DNA of 64,000 nt from Pelecanus crispus (GCF_030463565.1 NC_134644.1:149569967-149633966); one strand, 5' to 3'; shown: positions 1 to 14,200, counted from the first letter of the stretch. Notes: a model not told the origin generated them from the letters alone. Made by a program: numbers and translations.

Positions 1-1000
1 GTCCCTCGTGACTTTCTTATAAGGCCAGCTAAGGAAATACAGGCCAGATGAAATCATTAGTCAGTGGGTGCACAAGTGGTTGAAAAACATGCTGAATTTA
101 TCACGGTTTGCCATCAAACTGAAAATTCATTTTTAATGGGGTCACCCAGGGTCTGTCCGAGGCCTGTTTCTGTTTGATATTTTCATTAGTAACTTGGATA
201 ATGGAATAAAGTATGCTTATAAAATCAGCCCATCACACTAAGCCAGGAGGATTGCGAGCATATTGGGGCCCAGGCTTAAAATTCAAAATAGCGATGAAAA
301 ATCGGAGAGGTTTTCCAGAATCAACAAATGGAACTAGAGAGACACGTGCAAAATGCAAGGAGGTCAAAAGGACTTGTATTAAAACAGGGGGCGGCTAGCC
401 GGAAGGCAGAAGAGACCTGGAAGCAACTGTAGGATAAGCACAGACTGGGTGACCACAGTGACACCCACGAGTGTACCCATGGGGACGGGAAAGCCAAGGG
501 CTGGGTGGTAACTTCATGGTGCTGGGAACTTCTCAGCTCAAGTGCTGTGTCCACCACTGGGCATCATCTTTTAAGAAAGATGTAAATGAAACAGAAAACC
601 CCAAGAGACCAACAATGGTGTTAATAGGTTTATAAAACCTGACCTGTGAGGAGAGGTTGAAAGAAGTTGGGGTTGTTTAGTCTAGCAAAGAGAAGATGGA
701 TGGGACTGGAGGGAGCAGGATAACAGCCTTCAAAGATTACTCTAAAGAAGATGAAAATCAGTTGCCTTGATGTCCACTGAGAGTGGGACAAGGTGTAATA
801 TGTTTAACTGGAAGCAAGGGAGATTTAGATTAGCTATTAGGACAAACTTCCCAACTATAATCAAAGCGAAGCTCAGGAGCAGGCTACCTTTGTGGGCTGG
901 GGGAGTGCAGTCATTAGAGGTCTTTTAAGAACAGATTTGATGAACATCTGTCGGCGATGGTCTATTACAGCTTGTTGCACCTCAGCAGCAGGGAATAAGC
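1..1000 (+). mobile_element. Very old CR1-type LINE relic, reverse transcriptase to 3' part
   Basis: Heavily decayed plus-strand copy that runs off the left edge. Around 160-215 a frame reads FDIFISNLDNGIKYAYK, matching the [20 protein letters not shown] segment of the better-preserved CR1 at 22.6-23.8 kb. From about 640 on, phrases such as gaggagaggttgaaagaagt and ttggggttgtttagtctagc echo the [13 protein letters not shown] coding region of CR1. Many indels and stops; no product possible. It is clearly much older than the other CR1 copies here. The right boundary is approximate. Confidence 0.75.
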
Positions 1001-4000
1001 CACACAGCCCTATCTTACTGGGATTGCTTTGTCTTTCCCTGCAGTAATTTGCTGGAGTTTTGCAGGAGCTGAGGGAGCTGTGTTGATAGCTCTTGGTCTG
1101 CTGCTCAGGAAGCCAAGCGGCTCCGGCTGGAGGAAAACCCAGACGCCTACCTGGGACATGAGTAACATGAGCATGTGGTGGCTGGTACTTACACAGGCAT
1201 TAGCCACAGCTGCATGGCAGAGCTTCATTTAACTTCAAGCTGTACTTGAGCTTCCTTGCTCAATGGGATCCTTCCTTAAAACATCTCCTAAGGCACCTGA
1301 AGATAGCGATGATTCTTCTCTCAAGCCTCATTCCTGATGTTTAAGCAGGTTTGGTACTCAGAGGCGGCTCTCACAGAAGCCATCTAACACCACAGCACTG
1401 AGGTTATAATTGAGTCAATCTCCATGACAGAATTCCTAATTAGAGCACTAAAAAGTAAAACATCAAAGCTGCAAATGGCAAAGGCAACCATACTGCTTTG
1501 TATGTCAAACCAATTGTACACTGGTAACTCATTGTCTTCCTATTTCCCTTTTCACCTTTTTTCAGTGTAATACAGCCTGTGATAAAATGTGCTTTAAAAA
1601 GCAGATGGTTAAACAAGATGTGCAATCTGCTTACTATTATAGCTTCTGCCTTGAGCTGTGAATCAGTGCCTCTTCACTGCCATAGCCTGGGATTATTCAA
1701 GCATATAGGTTTGTGTGCTAGGGAAACACAAAAAATTGTCTACTCAATGATAAATAATTTCTTCTTCTTTAGAAGCACTTGTTATCACCTCCTCGTACTG
1801 AATATTTTTAGTACTAGCAAAGTATCTTCTTTTCAGCTCCCTTGAGACATCTGCTCTCCATATGGTGGACTTGCCTCTGCTTCCACAGCCTGTTTCTGGG
1901 ATGGAGACTCCCGATATGACAAATTGGAATTATTTCCAGGTCTTCAAACACTTCACTAGTTCCTGACTCATGTAATTGAGCCTAACAAATTCTGCACAAT
2001 TGTACATGTTTTAATCCCTCTTGCCTACCTAATTTTTGTCATATTGCTTCCGCTGTCAGCAAGCTGCCCTTAAAACATTGACGTGAGGTTGTTGGCGGCA
2101 GAGAGACACTTAGGAGCCAGCCCTGGGGCTGAGCCCACCTAGGGTACATTGACCCACTGAGCTGTCCTGCTCCTCTGCTCCTTGAAGGAAACCGGCTGGA
2201 AGCAGCATGGTCACCCCACCCCAGCTGTGACGGTGGGGCCGCTGGCACGGGAGCACGGCCCCTTTGAGCATCCATGCCAGCTCCTTAGCACCACGACTCA
2301 TGCAAGAAAAATGGGGCCATCCCATCGCTATGGGCCATGCTCTTTGCTTTCTGTGGCTTCTAAACCTCATTCTGTGGAGCAAAGACTCCTTCTGCAATCA
2401 CAAAGAAAGGGGACAGCATTTTTTTTTCCTTTGGTTTGGCAGCGAATGACAGAGGATGGATCAAGAGCTAAAAGATAATCGCTCATGTTTGTGTGTTGTG
2501 CATATATCTATAGTTACCCTTTTATTCCCCATTGTAGCCTGTGATGTATGTGTACTCTGTGACCTCGCACTATAAAACACATGCACTGTTCAAATATATT
2601 TCCTCATGCCTTACTATAGGAACTGTCAGTCTGAATTTTTCTAGAAGCTGTTACAGCACAAAGAGACACAAAGCTCTGTCAAGTAATTCATTCTGCACAA
2701 CAACATGGTATTGCAAGTAACAGTGGAAGAACACCACACATGATATTTTAAGGGCAAGACCTTTGCAGAGAATCAGTGGACAGCACTGAATATTGATACC
2801 TCTGACTTGTAATGTTGGCATATTTTAATAACAGTCAAAGCACCCATTCATTCTCCTTCCGTGCTTACAGAAATTGGGGAAGTGCCATGCCAACTGATTG
2901 GAAAAAAGCTGTGTGCATGGGGAGGAGCAGCACCAATGCCCCGCTGAGCTGCAGAGAAGCGGGGAGCGCTCCGCATCAGCAGACACCCATCGTGCTGACC
3001 CCCCAGTGCACCGCTTGTCTTAGGTTATACTGAATGAGACGTGATTTTGTCTTGAAGATCTAATGCTTTAAGCTATCCACACGGTATTTTTCCAAGATCT
3101 GTACCTAACACTCCAAGGGTATAATATGCGGCCATAAGAAATGCATCTAGCCATACTATCTTTTCTACAGTACAGTAAATCCTTCTTAATTAGAAATAAT
3201 AGAAGTCAATTGTTTTGGCAGCTAAGTGGCACATACAAAGTACCCAGAGAAAAGCACTCCAGATCCTACTGAAAATACTGGGGACAAATTAAAAGCAGAG
3301 TAACCCAGGTAAAAAATAAAACCTCAGAAAAAACCCCAATGTTTTTCTTAAATTTTTGGGTAGTGAGAAACTAACCTACCTGTCTTTTTATCCTTTAAGT
3401 AAGATATACGGAACAAAGATTTTGTTTCTTGCAAATTAAAATAATATGTGGACTTGCTCTTTTGAGATGGCTCAGAAATCTGTGTTTTACGGAGATGCAA
3501 ATAAACTTTGCATACAAAGTGGCAGATAGGGCACATTTAACAAGCATGTTACTGCTTAGCTTCTGCATATAAGACAGTTTTTGCAGCTAAACAATATTAA
3601 ATGTTTTAGTAATTCATTGCATCATTAAGGACCTAAAGGGCAAAGACGTGTCAAACTGAGTACGCTGTTTTGTCTCAGCTTTTCCTGCATCCAAGGTTAC
3701 AGCAGGACAGTTCAGTGGCGTGTTCCCGAACACTGAGCCACTGCCAACATTTTCTTAATGGGATTAAATTGTGCCTTGTTACTGTACAAAGACATATTTT
3801 AAGTATGCTTGGCCACTCATTTGTTGTATGATTCTCTTTGGCTGAATTATTATCCTGGATTTGTGAATAGTAAAGTCTTTATTTCATTACTTGCTGTAAT
3901 TCTTCTCCTAAAATTTATCCAATTAGTGATAGAGATATTAACAGAATAGATAAGCAAGATGGGCCATTAAGCAGTTTTTTCTTTTTGTTGGTATCTCTAT

Positions 4001-5086
4001 CAATAATTGAATAAATACTAGGAGAAGTACAGCAACTTGATGCATGTACAATTTAAAAAAAATATTGAATTGATAAAGAACTGTCCGGAGGGACTATCCT
4101 ACGATGACACCCTGCCTTGCAGAACCAGAAGGAGGGGTTTACAGGTGGCAGCAATACCAACCACAGCTAAAACAAGGGACAGGCTGGTCAGGGACAGGCC
4201 TCAGAGGCTGGGATGGGGATGAGGATGGGGGTGGGGAAGGGACTTCTGCCAAACTGGGCCTCTGGCATCTTTCTGCTGCAGGCAATAGAGCAGCAGGAAT
4301 CATCACTCCAAAGTCATCCTTGGACTGTGATATAGGCAGTAGCCGCAGTCACAGCAGATTAAATACGCCGAAAACATTTCTGGTTGCTGCAAATTCTAAA
4401 TTAAATTGTAACTAAAAGGCAGTTGTCCCTCCCTCGAAGCTGGCCAGACAAACGTCTAGAGCACGCCCAGGTTTACCAGGCTCCTTTCCTCCCAGCTCAC
4501 CTGTCTCCCACGGAAGCAGCAGCTCAGCCTCCCAGCCTAGCGCAGCACAGGCTGGTTTCCCTGCACTGCTGAGCAGCCGGAGCGAGCCCGGGCACCAGAG
4601 CCCTGTGCCTTGTATGGGCACAGCAGAACACACATACTCTGCTTTTGGGGTCTCATATGAAATAGTTTGTTGACTGCTGCTTTTGAGCCCCTGTAACAAC
4701 AGCTTGCGGACAGAGAGGACCATTCCCCGCTCCCCCACCCTTGGCTCTGTGATCTGTATTAGCGCGGACACAAGCTCTTACTGCAGAGCTGTTAACCGTC
4801 ATAAAATGTGTTCTACAATAATTTTTGAGAACTCAACACTCAGTACGAATATATCACAACCGGGACTTAACACCGCTTGGTTACTGCAATTGTTCAGCAG
4901 TTGAAGTCCTTTACTCGCTTAAACATTAATTTATTAAAGACTTGATTCTGATCTTATTTCACAGCTATATAATTCTGCTGCTATGGCATGATCCCGAATG
5001 ACTTTAAAATACAATGCATAAACGTGGCAAAATTAGGAGGATTGCCAAAAGGCACACGGGCAGAACATTTATATATTTGATTTGAT
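961..5086. other. Intergenic, nothing recognised
   Basis: Mixed AT-rich sequence with a modestly GC-rich stretch at about 4,130-4,790. Short open frames exist on both strands but none has codon-like composition, splice partners or a family I recognise. No repeat family identified apart from the relic at the left edge. Confidence 0.5.
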
Positions 5087-5087
5087 T

Positions 5088-5628
5088 TGAGACCTCATCT
5101 GGAGCACTGTGTCCACCTCTGGAGCCCTCAGCACAAGAAGGACATGGACCTGTTGGAGCGGGTCCAGAGGAGGGCCACAAAAATGATCCGAGGGCTGGAG
5201 CACCTCTCCTATGAGGCCAGGCTGAGGGAGTTGGGGTTGTTCAGCCTGGAGAAGAGAAGGCTGCGAGGAGACCTTATTGCGGCCTTTCAGTACTTAAAGG
5301 GGGCCTATAGGAAAGATAGGGGCAATCTTTTTAGCAAGGCCTCTTGTGACAGGACAAGGAGTAATGGTTTTAAACTAAAGAAGAATAGATTTAGACTGGA
5401 TATAAGAAAGAAATTTTTTACAATGAGGGTGGTGAAGCACTGGAACAGGTTGCCCAGAGAGGTGGTGGAGGCCCCATCCCTGGCAACATTCAAGGTCAGG
5501 TTGGACGGGGCTCTGAGCACCCTGATCTGGTTAAAGCTGTCCCTGCTCACTGCAGGGGGGTTGGGCTAGGTGACCTCTAAAGGTCCCTTCCAACCCAAAG
5601 CATTCTATGATTCTATGATTCTATGATT
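5088..5628 (+). mobile_element. CR1 LINE, 5'-truncated, 3' end of the reverse transcriptase ORF
   Basis: A 5'-truncated copy, the usual outcome of target-primed reverse transcription. The open frame carries the CR1 ORF2 C-terminal signatures [60 protein letters not shown] and [20 protein letters not shown]. The 3' end has the CR1 terminal octamer repeat (attctatg units) at about 5,603-5,628. The catalytic RT part is absent, so the copy is immobile. The C-terminal frame is uninterrupted, which points to a moderately young insertion. Confidence 0.93.
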
Positions 5629-5639
5629 TTAATGCTGAA

Positions 5640-6239
5640 GACCATAAACCTGATTCTCCCGTCTTGAAGACTGGTAGAAACCAAGATGAGTATATTGCAG
5701 TTATGCTGGTGAATATGAGAGGATAATTAAGACAATGACTTACATCACAGTTCAATGTTTTCTGTCTTTCTGGTTTTATTCTAAAAACCTTTCGATTTCT
5801 GTGTATAATCACCAAGGGTGAGCATTGGTGACTAACTATGCTTTATAAGGAAACAGGGTCATCCAGCTCCTTCCCACAAAGGATCTGAGTCAACACTACC
5901 AAGGTCTGCACTGCTAACAAGGACTGCACCACTTCCAGCGCAAAAGCCACCATTGGTAGAATTAAAACAAATTTATGGCAAAAATTAAAACATTTATATT
6001 TTAACATCTCCAGACTTTATTAGGTGTTCTTTATACAGTCATCTGGTATGTTTAAAGAGTGAGCAATCATATAAAAGGAAATATGGTCATAACTGATTGA
6101 AGTAATAAAACCCTGAAACTAAATAACATCTCATAACTCATTACACAGCATATATTAGATTTCATTACATCAGTATATGACTTAGTAGTAAATTCTCCTG
6201 TTGGTCATAAACCTCTAAAGTGTTGTCATCCTGAAAAAT
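5640..6239. other. Intergenic, nothing recognised
   Basis: AT-rich sequence with no convincing coding frame or repeat. Confidence 0.5.
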
Positions 6240-7669
6240 GAAATTAAAATAGAGAAGAAGACAATGCCAGGACACTCCAGTGGTGCTCATACCATTACAG
6301 CACAGCCCCACCTGGTGTCGGGGTGCACTGGCCTTGATGGGTGATGCTGGGGATGGAAGATGTGTTTCTCCCCATTGCTGCCATCGTGTCCAGGACAAAC
6401 TGCCCCTTGACATGGGGGACTGGCATTGCCAGGTGTTCATTTTTGGGCAGCTGACCTGCTGCTGAGCTTGTTAGCCCCGTGCGCTGATGAAGCCGCATCC
6501 GTCTCCAGCACTAGGCAGCTGCCGCGAGGGCGACGGGCAAGCGCACCTTCCCAATTGGCACCCTGCTCCGCTGCTGCTCTTGCGCCAGGGGTCAACAACC
6601 CTGCTGGGCTAGTGCTGGTAAAGCAGTAACATGCCGGTACCAGAAGCCAGAGCCGTGGGCTGGGTGCCTGTGTTCCCTCTGCCGTGGCACCTGGGAGCAT
6701 TAGCTGCTGGGGCTGTCGCTCACCGCCTTGGGCAGGGTACCCAGAAGGGTTGCTACCCGGCCGTCCTCCTCACTCTCTGCCAGATGCCGTGTCACCGCAG
6801 TGGCATGGCACCGCTTCTAGTTTTCACCCACCACTGTTCACAGCCTGATGTACTGCTGTGAGATGGCAGATGTACATCAGTACCTCTGCTACGTGCCCTA
6901 GGCTGTGGGGAGCTACCCCAGCTGCCTTGCCATCTGGGGAGGGGGAAAATGGCACGGTGAGGGTGGCATGGCTGGATCCCAGCAGCACCATGGGCTGGGA
7001 CTGTTGGAAGAGATGTCGGAGAGCCAGCTCACCAACACGTTACCCCATGGAAACACCAGCACAGGGGCTTTCCAAAATCCCTCCTGTTTCTGAGGCTGAA
7101 GCATCTCCCAATGCTTGGGCTGCTGAGTCCCAAAGGCTCTTCAGGGCGCTGGTGCCTTCCAGTGCCCTTCAAAGGGCTGAGCAGAGAGGGTCGCTCGTGG
7201 CCTGAGCACACCCACGCCCAGGGACGAGAGGAGCTAGGGCTCATTCCTGACACGAGCTCACCAGGTCTCCTGTGCCTCACCCCCACAGCTCCTCCTGTGC
7301 TCTGAAGAGCAAATGCTTCACAGAAACTGCACAAAAACGCACCTTTGAGCTGGAGGCAGACTCTGGTTAAGTGTTTGATCTGCCCAGCTACAGCATCAGG
7401 GACCTGCTCCCCACCTTCTTGCAGGCCCTGAAGTCTTGGACACTTGTGCTGCAGCACAGCTCTGACACCTTGTCTGAGGCTCCCTCCTCCAGCAGCACAG
7501 CCCAGGTCTGAGCAGGGGACCAGCCCTGGGGTCGGCTGAGTTGTTTCACCCCAGGTTCCCCTTCCTGTTTGAGTATCAGGGTTGGCATCTCCTGCTTCAG
7601 GACCAGTTGGGCTCCTGCTGGTGAGGTGGGTGGCAGGTCCCTCACTCCAGGCTGGAAGATGCCACCAGC
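6240..7669. other. GC-rich intergenic block of unknown nature
   Basis: About 1.4 kb of clearly higher GC than its flanks, ending exactly at the target-site duplication of the neighbouring LTR. Several overlapping open frames run on both strands, the longest 214 codons on minus (7,029-7,673), which suggests GC-driven openness, not a gene. There are no splice-site pairs, repeats or domains I recognise and it is only moderately rich in CpG. It could be a non-coding transcript, an unrecognised repeat or a local GC patch. Confidence 0.4.
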
Positions 7670-7674
7670 ACAAT

Positions 7675-8255
7675 TGTCATGGTTTAACCCCAGCGGGTGA
7701 CTAAGCACCACCCAGCCACACGCTCACTCCCCCCCAGTGGCATAGGGGAGAGAATCGGAAGGGTAAAAGTGAGAACACTTGTGTGTTGAGATAAAGACAG
7801 TTTAAAAAGTAAAGCAAAAGTTGTATGCACAAGCAAAGCAAAACAAGGAATTCATTCACTACCTCCCATTGGCAGGCAGGCATTCAGCCAGGAAAGCAGG
7901 GCTCCATCGCGTGTAACAGTTACTTGGGAAGACAAATACCGTAACTCTGAACATTCTCCCCTTCTTTCTTCTTCCCCCAGGTTTATATGCTGAGTGTGTC
8001 ATCATATGGTGTGGGACATCCCTTGGGTCAGCTGGGGTCAGCTGTCCCAGCCATGTCCCCTCCCAACTTCTTGTGCACCCCCAGCCTACTCGCTGGTGGG
8101 GTGGTGCGAGAAGCAGAAAAGGCCTTGACACTGTGTAAGCACTGCTCAGCAATAATGAAAACATCCCTGTGTTATCAACACTGTTTTCAGCACAAATCCA
8201 AAACATAGCCCCATGTGTGAAAAAAATTAACTCTATCCCAGCCAAAACCAGCACA
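7675..8255 (-). mobile_element. Solo LTR of an endogenous retrovirus (ERVL-like), minus orientation
   Basis: A 581-bp solo LTR with TG...CA ends: on the minus strand it begins tgtgctggttttggctggg and ends gggttaaaccatgaca. A flawless 5-bp target duplication ACAAT flanks it (7,670-7,674 and 8,256-8,260). A TATA-like catatataa-type box lies inside. No internal viral region remains, so it is a recombination remnant. The 5-bp duplication and end sequences suggest a class III (ERVL-like) avian family; it belongs to the same superfamily as the LTR at 36.4 kb. It looks whole as an LTR and fairly young. Confidence 0.9.
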
Positions 8256-8260
8256 ACAAT

Positions 8261-11200
8261 TTCTGAGCATCCCTGGGATCACCCCATAGCAAGCTTCTTG
8301 CTGGGGAGCTCATCCACCACATGCAGCACACCAGAGCTCAGGCATAAGGTAGGCTCTGAGACACGTCCGCGACGCCAGCCCAGCAAAGCCAGGCATAAGC
8401 AGAGGCTGTGATTGCTCTGGGTATCAGCTATAAACAGTGGATCTTCTCGCCAATTCCCCAAAAGGCTTTTATATTTCTTTCTTTGAGAACCAACCTCCCT
8501 TCCTCCATTTGACAGTTTATAATTACCCAGAGCAACTGATCTGCAACTGTACCGTTTGCAACATCTGGGAGATCTTAAGGCAGATCCCAGTCCAAGCTGC
8601 ACTGATGTAATTGTTTTGCTGGGTGAAGGATGATAACTCTCCCCACGTGTGTTTATACTCCTTCAAAATAATCCAATGGTTTTTTTGAAGCTCACTTATG
8701 TCAACACGTGCTTTATTGTGTTGTATGTGTTTTTAAAGTGCTGGATGGAAGCAGCTGGAGGAGAAGTCCCCTTTCAAAGCATACCTCCTCACATTCTTCT
8801 GGGAGTAGCTTGTTGAATCACTATGAAGTATCAAGGCTATAATGGTTGTTTATTGAAGGTGTCCAGCCACACCAGTGAGTTTGATATACATATGAAAAGC
8901 TAAGTATAAAAATGAATCAAAGAAAACCCTGAAAGCTCCAAGGGTGGAGGTGACTACACCCCTCCTTTCCGTGAGAAACCGCAGAAGCCTGTGTTCAGAT
9001 AAGAACGAGGCTGTGCAAAGCCAAGAACTTTGTACCCCAAGCTCTGCATCAAGAACCAGCACTAATGAATGCCTGCAAACCTATGAGTTGTCCAGCAGAA
9101 GATGCTGCTCCTAGCAGGAGTTATCCTCAAGACCTGGGGAACAGACTGGCTGGTTAACAGTGCTCCTTGAGGTAAGCCAGGTGAACCTGGGCTACCACGT
9201 GCAAACATTAAACTACAGATCTAAACATCTAATCTGTCATAATTACATCACCAGTCCTATAATGGAAATAGCAGTCTCTCTGTAAAAGGGCTGTACTTCT
9301 GAAAGGAATTATGCTGTGTTTCTTTTTCCATGAAATTTCTTTTATTCTGGGGTTGTTTGTTTGTTTTTGAGAAAAATAAAGCATCTCTGGCTGCTGCCAG
9401 TGCAGACCTGGGTCCTGACTTTGCCCTGCTACAGCCTAAGCACTCCTAGGCAGGGATGACTGCCTCCATAAAGCTCTGAAACATTGATCTCACCCCTCCT
9501 CTGGTACCTCGGCTTTTGTAACGCGCAGAGCAAGGCTGAGCCAAACCTCACCTGGCAGCAGAATACATTTTGCTTTTTATCAGAGCCACCTCCACGCTGC
9601 CGTAACAGTCTTGTGAGCTCCAGCAGGCAGGCTGGGCGCCGAGCATCGCTGGAGGCCTGCTTATACGCTGATGGAAAATTAAAGGAGTTTTCTTCCGTCG
9701 TCTTCAGGGTGAGAGTGCAGCTGAGAAACATTTAGGATGTGGAGATTTTTTAGTTAATTGAAGTAAACCAAACATATCTAGTTGCTTTTATGACTATTTC
9801 ATAACAGTATCTTTTTAAGCTAATACTCCACCAGGGAACACAACTTGCAGACAAAAAACCCTCTGAAGTGCCTTGAAGAGATCTGAGCTTTGGACTCTGA
9901 ACTTTGCTGCTTATAAACAATCATTTCAATCTGCTGGGCTGCAGTGGGAGTATGAGGCTTCATAAAAGGGCTTAGGTGTTGTAATACTGAGCGCAGCAGC
10001 GTTTAAGTCTGTGTCTTGCTATCCAGCCTCCCCGTGCAATCCAGAAGATTTAGACACAAAGAACCAGATCTGCACAGGCCAGTGGGGAACCACTTTAGGA
10101 ACCGCTGAGGAGAGCACAGCCCAGCTGTGCTGAGGTACCTCTTTCTGATCAGGTTTCAAGCCCCAGATCCCTTCCCAGCGCAGGAACTGAAGCAGCACTC
10201 TCATAAAACAGCAACAGCAATTCCAGCACTTGTTTGGGCTTTGGAAGAGAAAGATCCAGTGCTCCTCTTTCGCTGCAGAGATGCGAGCACCCCAAACCCA
10301 GACCTGCCCTGTAGCTGTGGGGGCATCCTCTTGTAACCGTTCTAGTTTTCATGGGAAGAAACAGATGAGGTTGGGCCAGAGGAGATGGACACAGGTCACA
10401 TCCAGGCACTCTGGAGGCAGGACAAGGACAGCTTGGGTTCCACTCATGATCCGGTTCAATGGATGATACTTAAATATTCATTAGGGAAAACTCAAGCCTC
10501 AGTGAGTGCCACGAACTTGGGGTTCCCAAAGTTAGGACACAAAGGCATCACCCTCTGCAGTGGCCTGCAGAGCACCCTGGCCTTTGCCAAACCACCGCAT
10601 ACCTCTCTTTTCTCACTGTCCTACTCAGTGGTCCCATTTCCCAAAACATGTTCAACGACATGCTTTTCTTTCTCCCGCTTCCCAGTGGCCATCTTGGTCC
10701 GCACATAAATGCCCCAACCTCATCTCACCCTCAACACACAGCCCGAAAGCAGGCAAGGGGATTGAGGTCAACCTGTTTTCCCTACACTTCCAAATCCCTG
10801 CATGCAGTTTCCTAACCTTGGGTCTATCCCAGTCCCTTGGTGCCAGGGCTGGCTCAGGATTTGGGTATCACAGGAGAGAGCTGAGCAGGGCAGAAGCCAT
10901 GAGTGAAGAGAATCAGCTGGTGGGCAGTAATTGCCCGAGCAGGCAAGTACAGGTGGAGTCAGACATTGCCCTTATTTTGAAACATCTTGTAAAACAGCTT
11001 AGGAAACAGCTCTAACCAACCTACTAGGGTCATGGTCTCTACTGGTGCAGTTAATTACACTTTTCAAAGCAGAACAGTGTCAGCCAAAGGGACTAATGGC
11101 CTCACTCGCACCCCAGAAAACATGTTAATTAGAGAACCAAAGTGTTTGCAGAGAAGGGAACTGTGAATCCACACCTTTTTGTGAAGAAAAAGGAATTGAG

Positions 11201-14200
11201 CCTACAGCCTGTCAACATAAGTGAGCATTAAATCACCTGCGAGCAGAAGGCATTGAGGGCTCCTTTCCGGACACCATCAGAGCACCCACCTTGCCAGGGA
11301 AGCAGAAGTGCACGTGACTGCTGGCACCCCGAGGTGCCAGACCAGCCTGTCACCGAGTCCCAGCACCACCAGCTCCAAGGTCCTGGGTGAGCCAAGGACT
11401 GCTTGGCACCGAAGGATTTACAAGATCTCAGCCCTTTGAGCCTTAGACTAGCTAAACGGGGCTAAGTGAAGTCACTCAAGGAATTCAAGTCAGCTGCATA
11501 CCAGGTGGGACACTGAGTTCCAGCCCCAGTCTCACCCCAGAGCAGCGGTGGCTCAGGTTGCCTCTGCCTGCTCCGCACTGCAAGGGCAGCCCTTACCCCA
11601 ACCAAAGTTCCAGTCCATGAAAACTGACCGCAAGCGCTCAGCAGCACCGTGGGGAAATCCTGAAGATAATCTTTGGCCTTTGCTATCTAGAGAGAAAACG
11701 CTTCAAATAGGAATGTGTTTACCATATTAATGCTAAAACAGTTCCATTATAATGACAAGCATGATGTTTCATCAAAATTCTTATGAGATTTATATCTGCT
11801 GTAGCTCTCCTTCAGATGGAAGTTGGATATAAAACAAGCATATGTTTCTTGTTACAGAGCTGCAAAAAATCCATTGTTTCTGGGTCGACCGATTCAAAAT
11901 TTAAAGAAATCAGTCTGCCATAACAAACATGATCTTCAGCAATCAAAATGTATTCTTATATTTCGCTATGTATTTAATAGAACTTCAAGCGAAGCGCAGG
12001 TTCACTTAAAAGTGATGAAAATGAATTAAAGCTAAAACTGTCATCAAACCACAGGACTAGCAATATCAACTCAGACTCTCTCTTAATTTGATATGCACAA
12101 TTTAGATGTGCCAAAGATGTCGTGAACTCAAACTACAAAAAGACCTCATTAGTTTATGGAATCTGTAGAGAATTTATATCCAAAAAGCTACATTAATGAA
12201 GATGAAGGTTTCAAAGTCAAGTTGGGAAATGCAAGATGCACCATCACCCTGTGCATTATATGACATGACCTTAAATTGCAGGTTCACATTTTTCCCAGTA
12301 GGAACCCCTCTCTCATTCAGGAATTCTTTTCAACCCTCTTCAGTGCACGGCTCAACCTTGCTTTCAGCACTCCGTACAGGCCACAAATCTATCAGCTGCT
12401 TTATAAGTATTTCTGCATTTACCATCAGAGGAATAAAGATTGTGAGGTCTTTTTCAAATCTGTGAGAATCCCTGTGAGATTTGCTCCTGATACCACCACC
12501 TGTAGTATCCATGGTGTGTATGGACAAATACTGACACTTTCACCTAATATTTTCAGAACAGATCTACTGAACCTAGACCCAGATGCAATTATTCTGCACT
12601 TCTCTAGACGCAGCCCCAAGCACCATATATTAAGTGTTTAGCAAGATACTTTGTGAGTTTCTGTGAGCCAAGTGTCTCGCTCAGTGTTACAGAAGAACCT
12701 CACGACAGCAGCAGAAAGAAACCCCAGTCCTCCAAACCAGAATGCTCTTTCCTTCATCATCAGACTATCTTTTCACCTCTGGCAATTCAGCCCCCTTTAC
12801 TGTTATCAAGCTTTTCCTTAAAATGGGGCAATTTTGCAGATAGCAAGCTCATGGCTACACAGCCCTGGATCATTCACAGAGGAGCACACAGCCTGCACAA
12901 GGAATATGGCAAGATCCCACAGAGAGATGCACAGGTGGGATGGAAGCATTACAAGGAAATTAGAGATCTGAAAACCCCTAATTTTTGCAAGTCCATTCCT
13001 TCCCATCCCAGATATTTTTAAGGATAAATGCAAGGATTCAAAAATGGGAATCACGCTGACCCTCCAACTTGTCACCAGCAGGATTCAGATCTTTCATACA
13101 AGAAAACTCCTGTCTCCTCTAGCTACAGATTAATGCTAGTACTCAGTATGCAGAGGGGAACACCAGAGGGTAAAATATGAAATGTCTTCCAAGTTATTCA
13201 TCTATGAGCCAGCAGCACAAGCTTCCAAAATCTCACATCACATATTCTAGGTAAGTTTACAGTCTCTAACACAAGGCTGCTACACCTCCTGGTTCCCAGG
13301 CAACAGACATCCCTCTCTTACACCCACCTCCTTCCTCCCTGCTTGTCATTATTTCTAGATTCTCATAGATGCCTCAAAGAACACATACTCATCTCTGTAA
13401 AGGACAAATACATTTTCCTTACTAATATAATTCTAAGATACAGCTAAACAGTATTCACTGAACTTTTTCAAAATACTTCAGCAGGAGATTACTGCACATT
13501 ATGGGAACTTAAAAATGATCCAGCCAAGTCAGAAGCATCTGAAAACACATCTAAATTAAAGCTGTCAAACAACCTCAGCCTTCCAAGTACTACTTCCATT
13601 AGATAATTGTCTTCTAATATTATTGTAACAGATAATGAAATAGTGCCAATTCCATTAGAAAAATTAAGTATTCTAATAATTCCATAAACAGAAGTGTGAA
13701 ACTTCAGGTTCTATTTGTCTCTTGGAAGACAATCAGAAAGTTCTCAAAAATATATCAAATTATGCACACTTCAATCATAACATTTTACTATAGGAGATGA
13801 AAGAAACCTCACATTCTTAATATAATCTCCCCACAGACTTTTAAGGAACATCGGTGATGCAGGTATTTTTGCAGCATTGTGTTTTACTGCATCAGGCTGT
13901 GAAGTTTTGAAATAAGTACTTCACCCAGGGATCACTGTATCCATCCTACAGATGTAAGCAACTGAAGCAAGCAGATGAAAGTTAGCAACAGAGCAATAAG
14001 CAAAAGTGAATATGGTTTCCATTCTAACTTCCAATCCAGTGTTCCATTTATCTGGCCATACCAATTCAAAACTACAGCCATGGTTTGCTCCACATTTATG
14101 TGATTTTATTTCTAAACTGCTCTGGCTTTTGGTCAATGGATTCTGGCATTTGGCAGACAAGCACGCATAACAAGATAAAACTAAACCTTGGGACTATCAC

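Noticed and set aside
7029-7673. 214-codon open frame on the minus strand
   Set aside because: It lies in a GC-rich block where several frames on both strands are open; no domain, no start context, and its end abuts the LTR insertion. Treated as compositional.
12276-12641. 121-codon plus-strand frame in intergenic DNA
   Set aside because: No recognised motif, no splice context, overlapping open frames on the other strand; likely chance.
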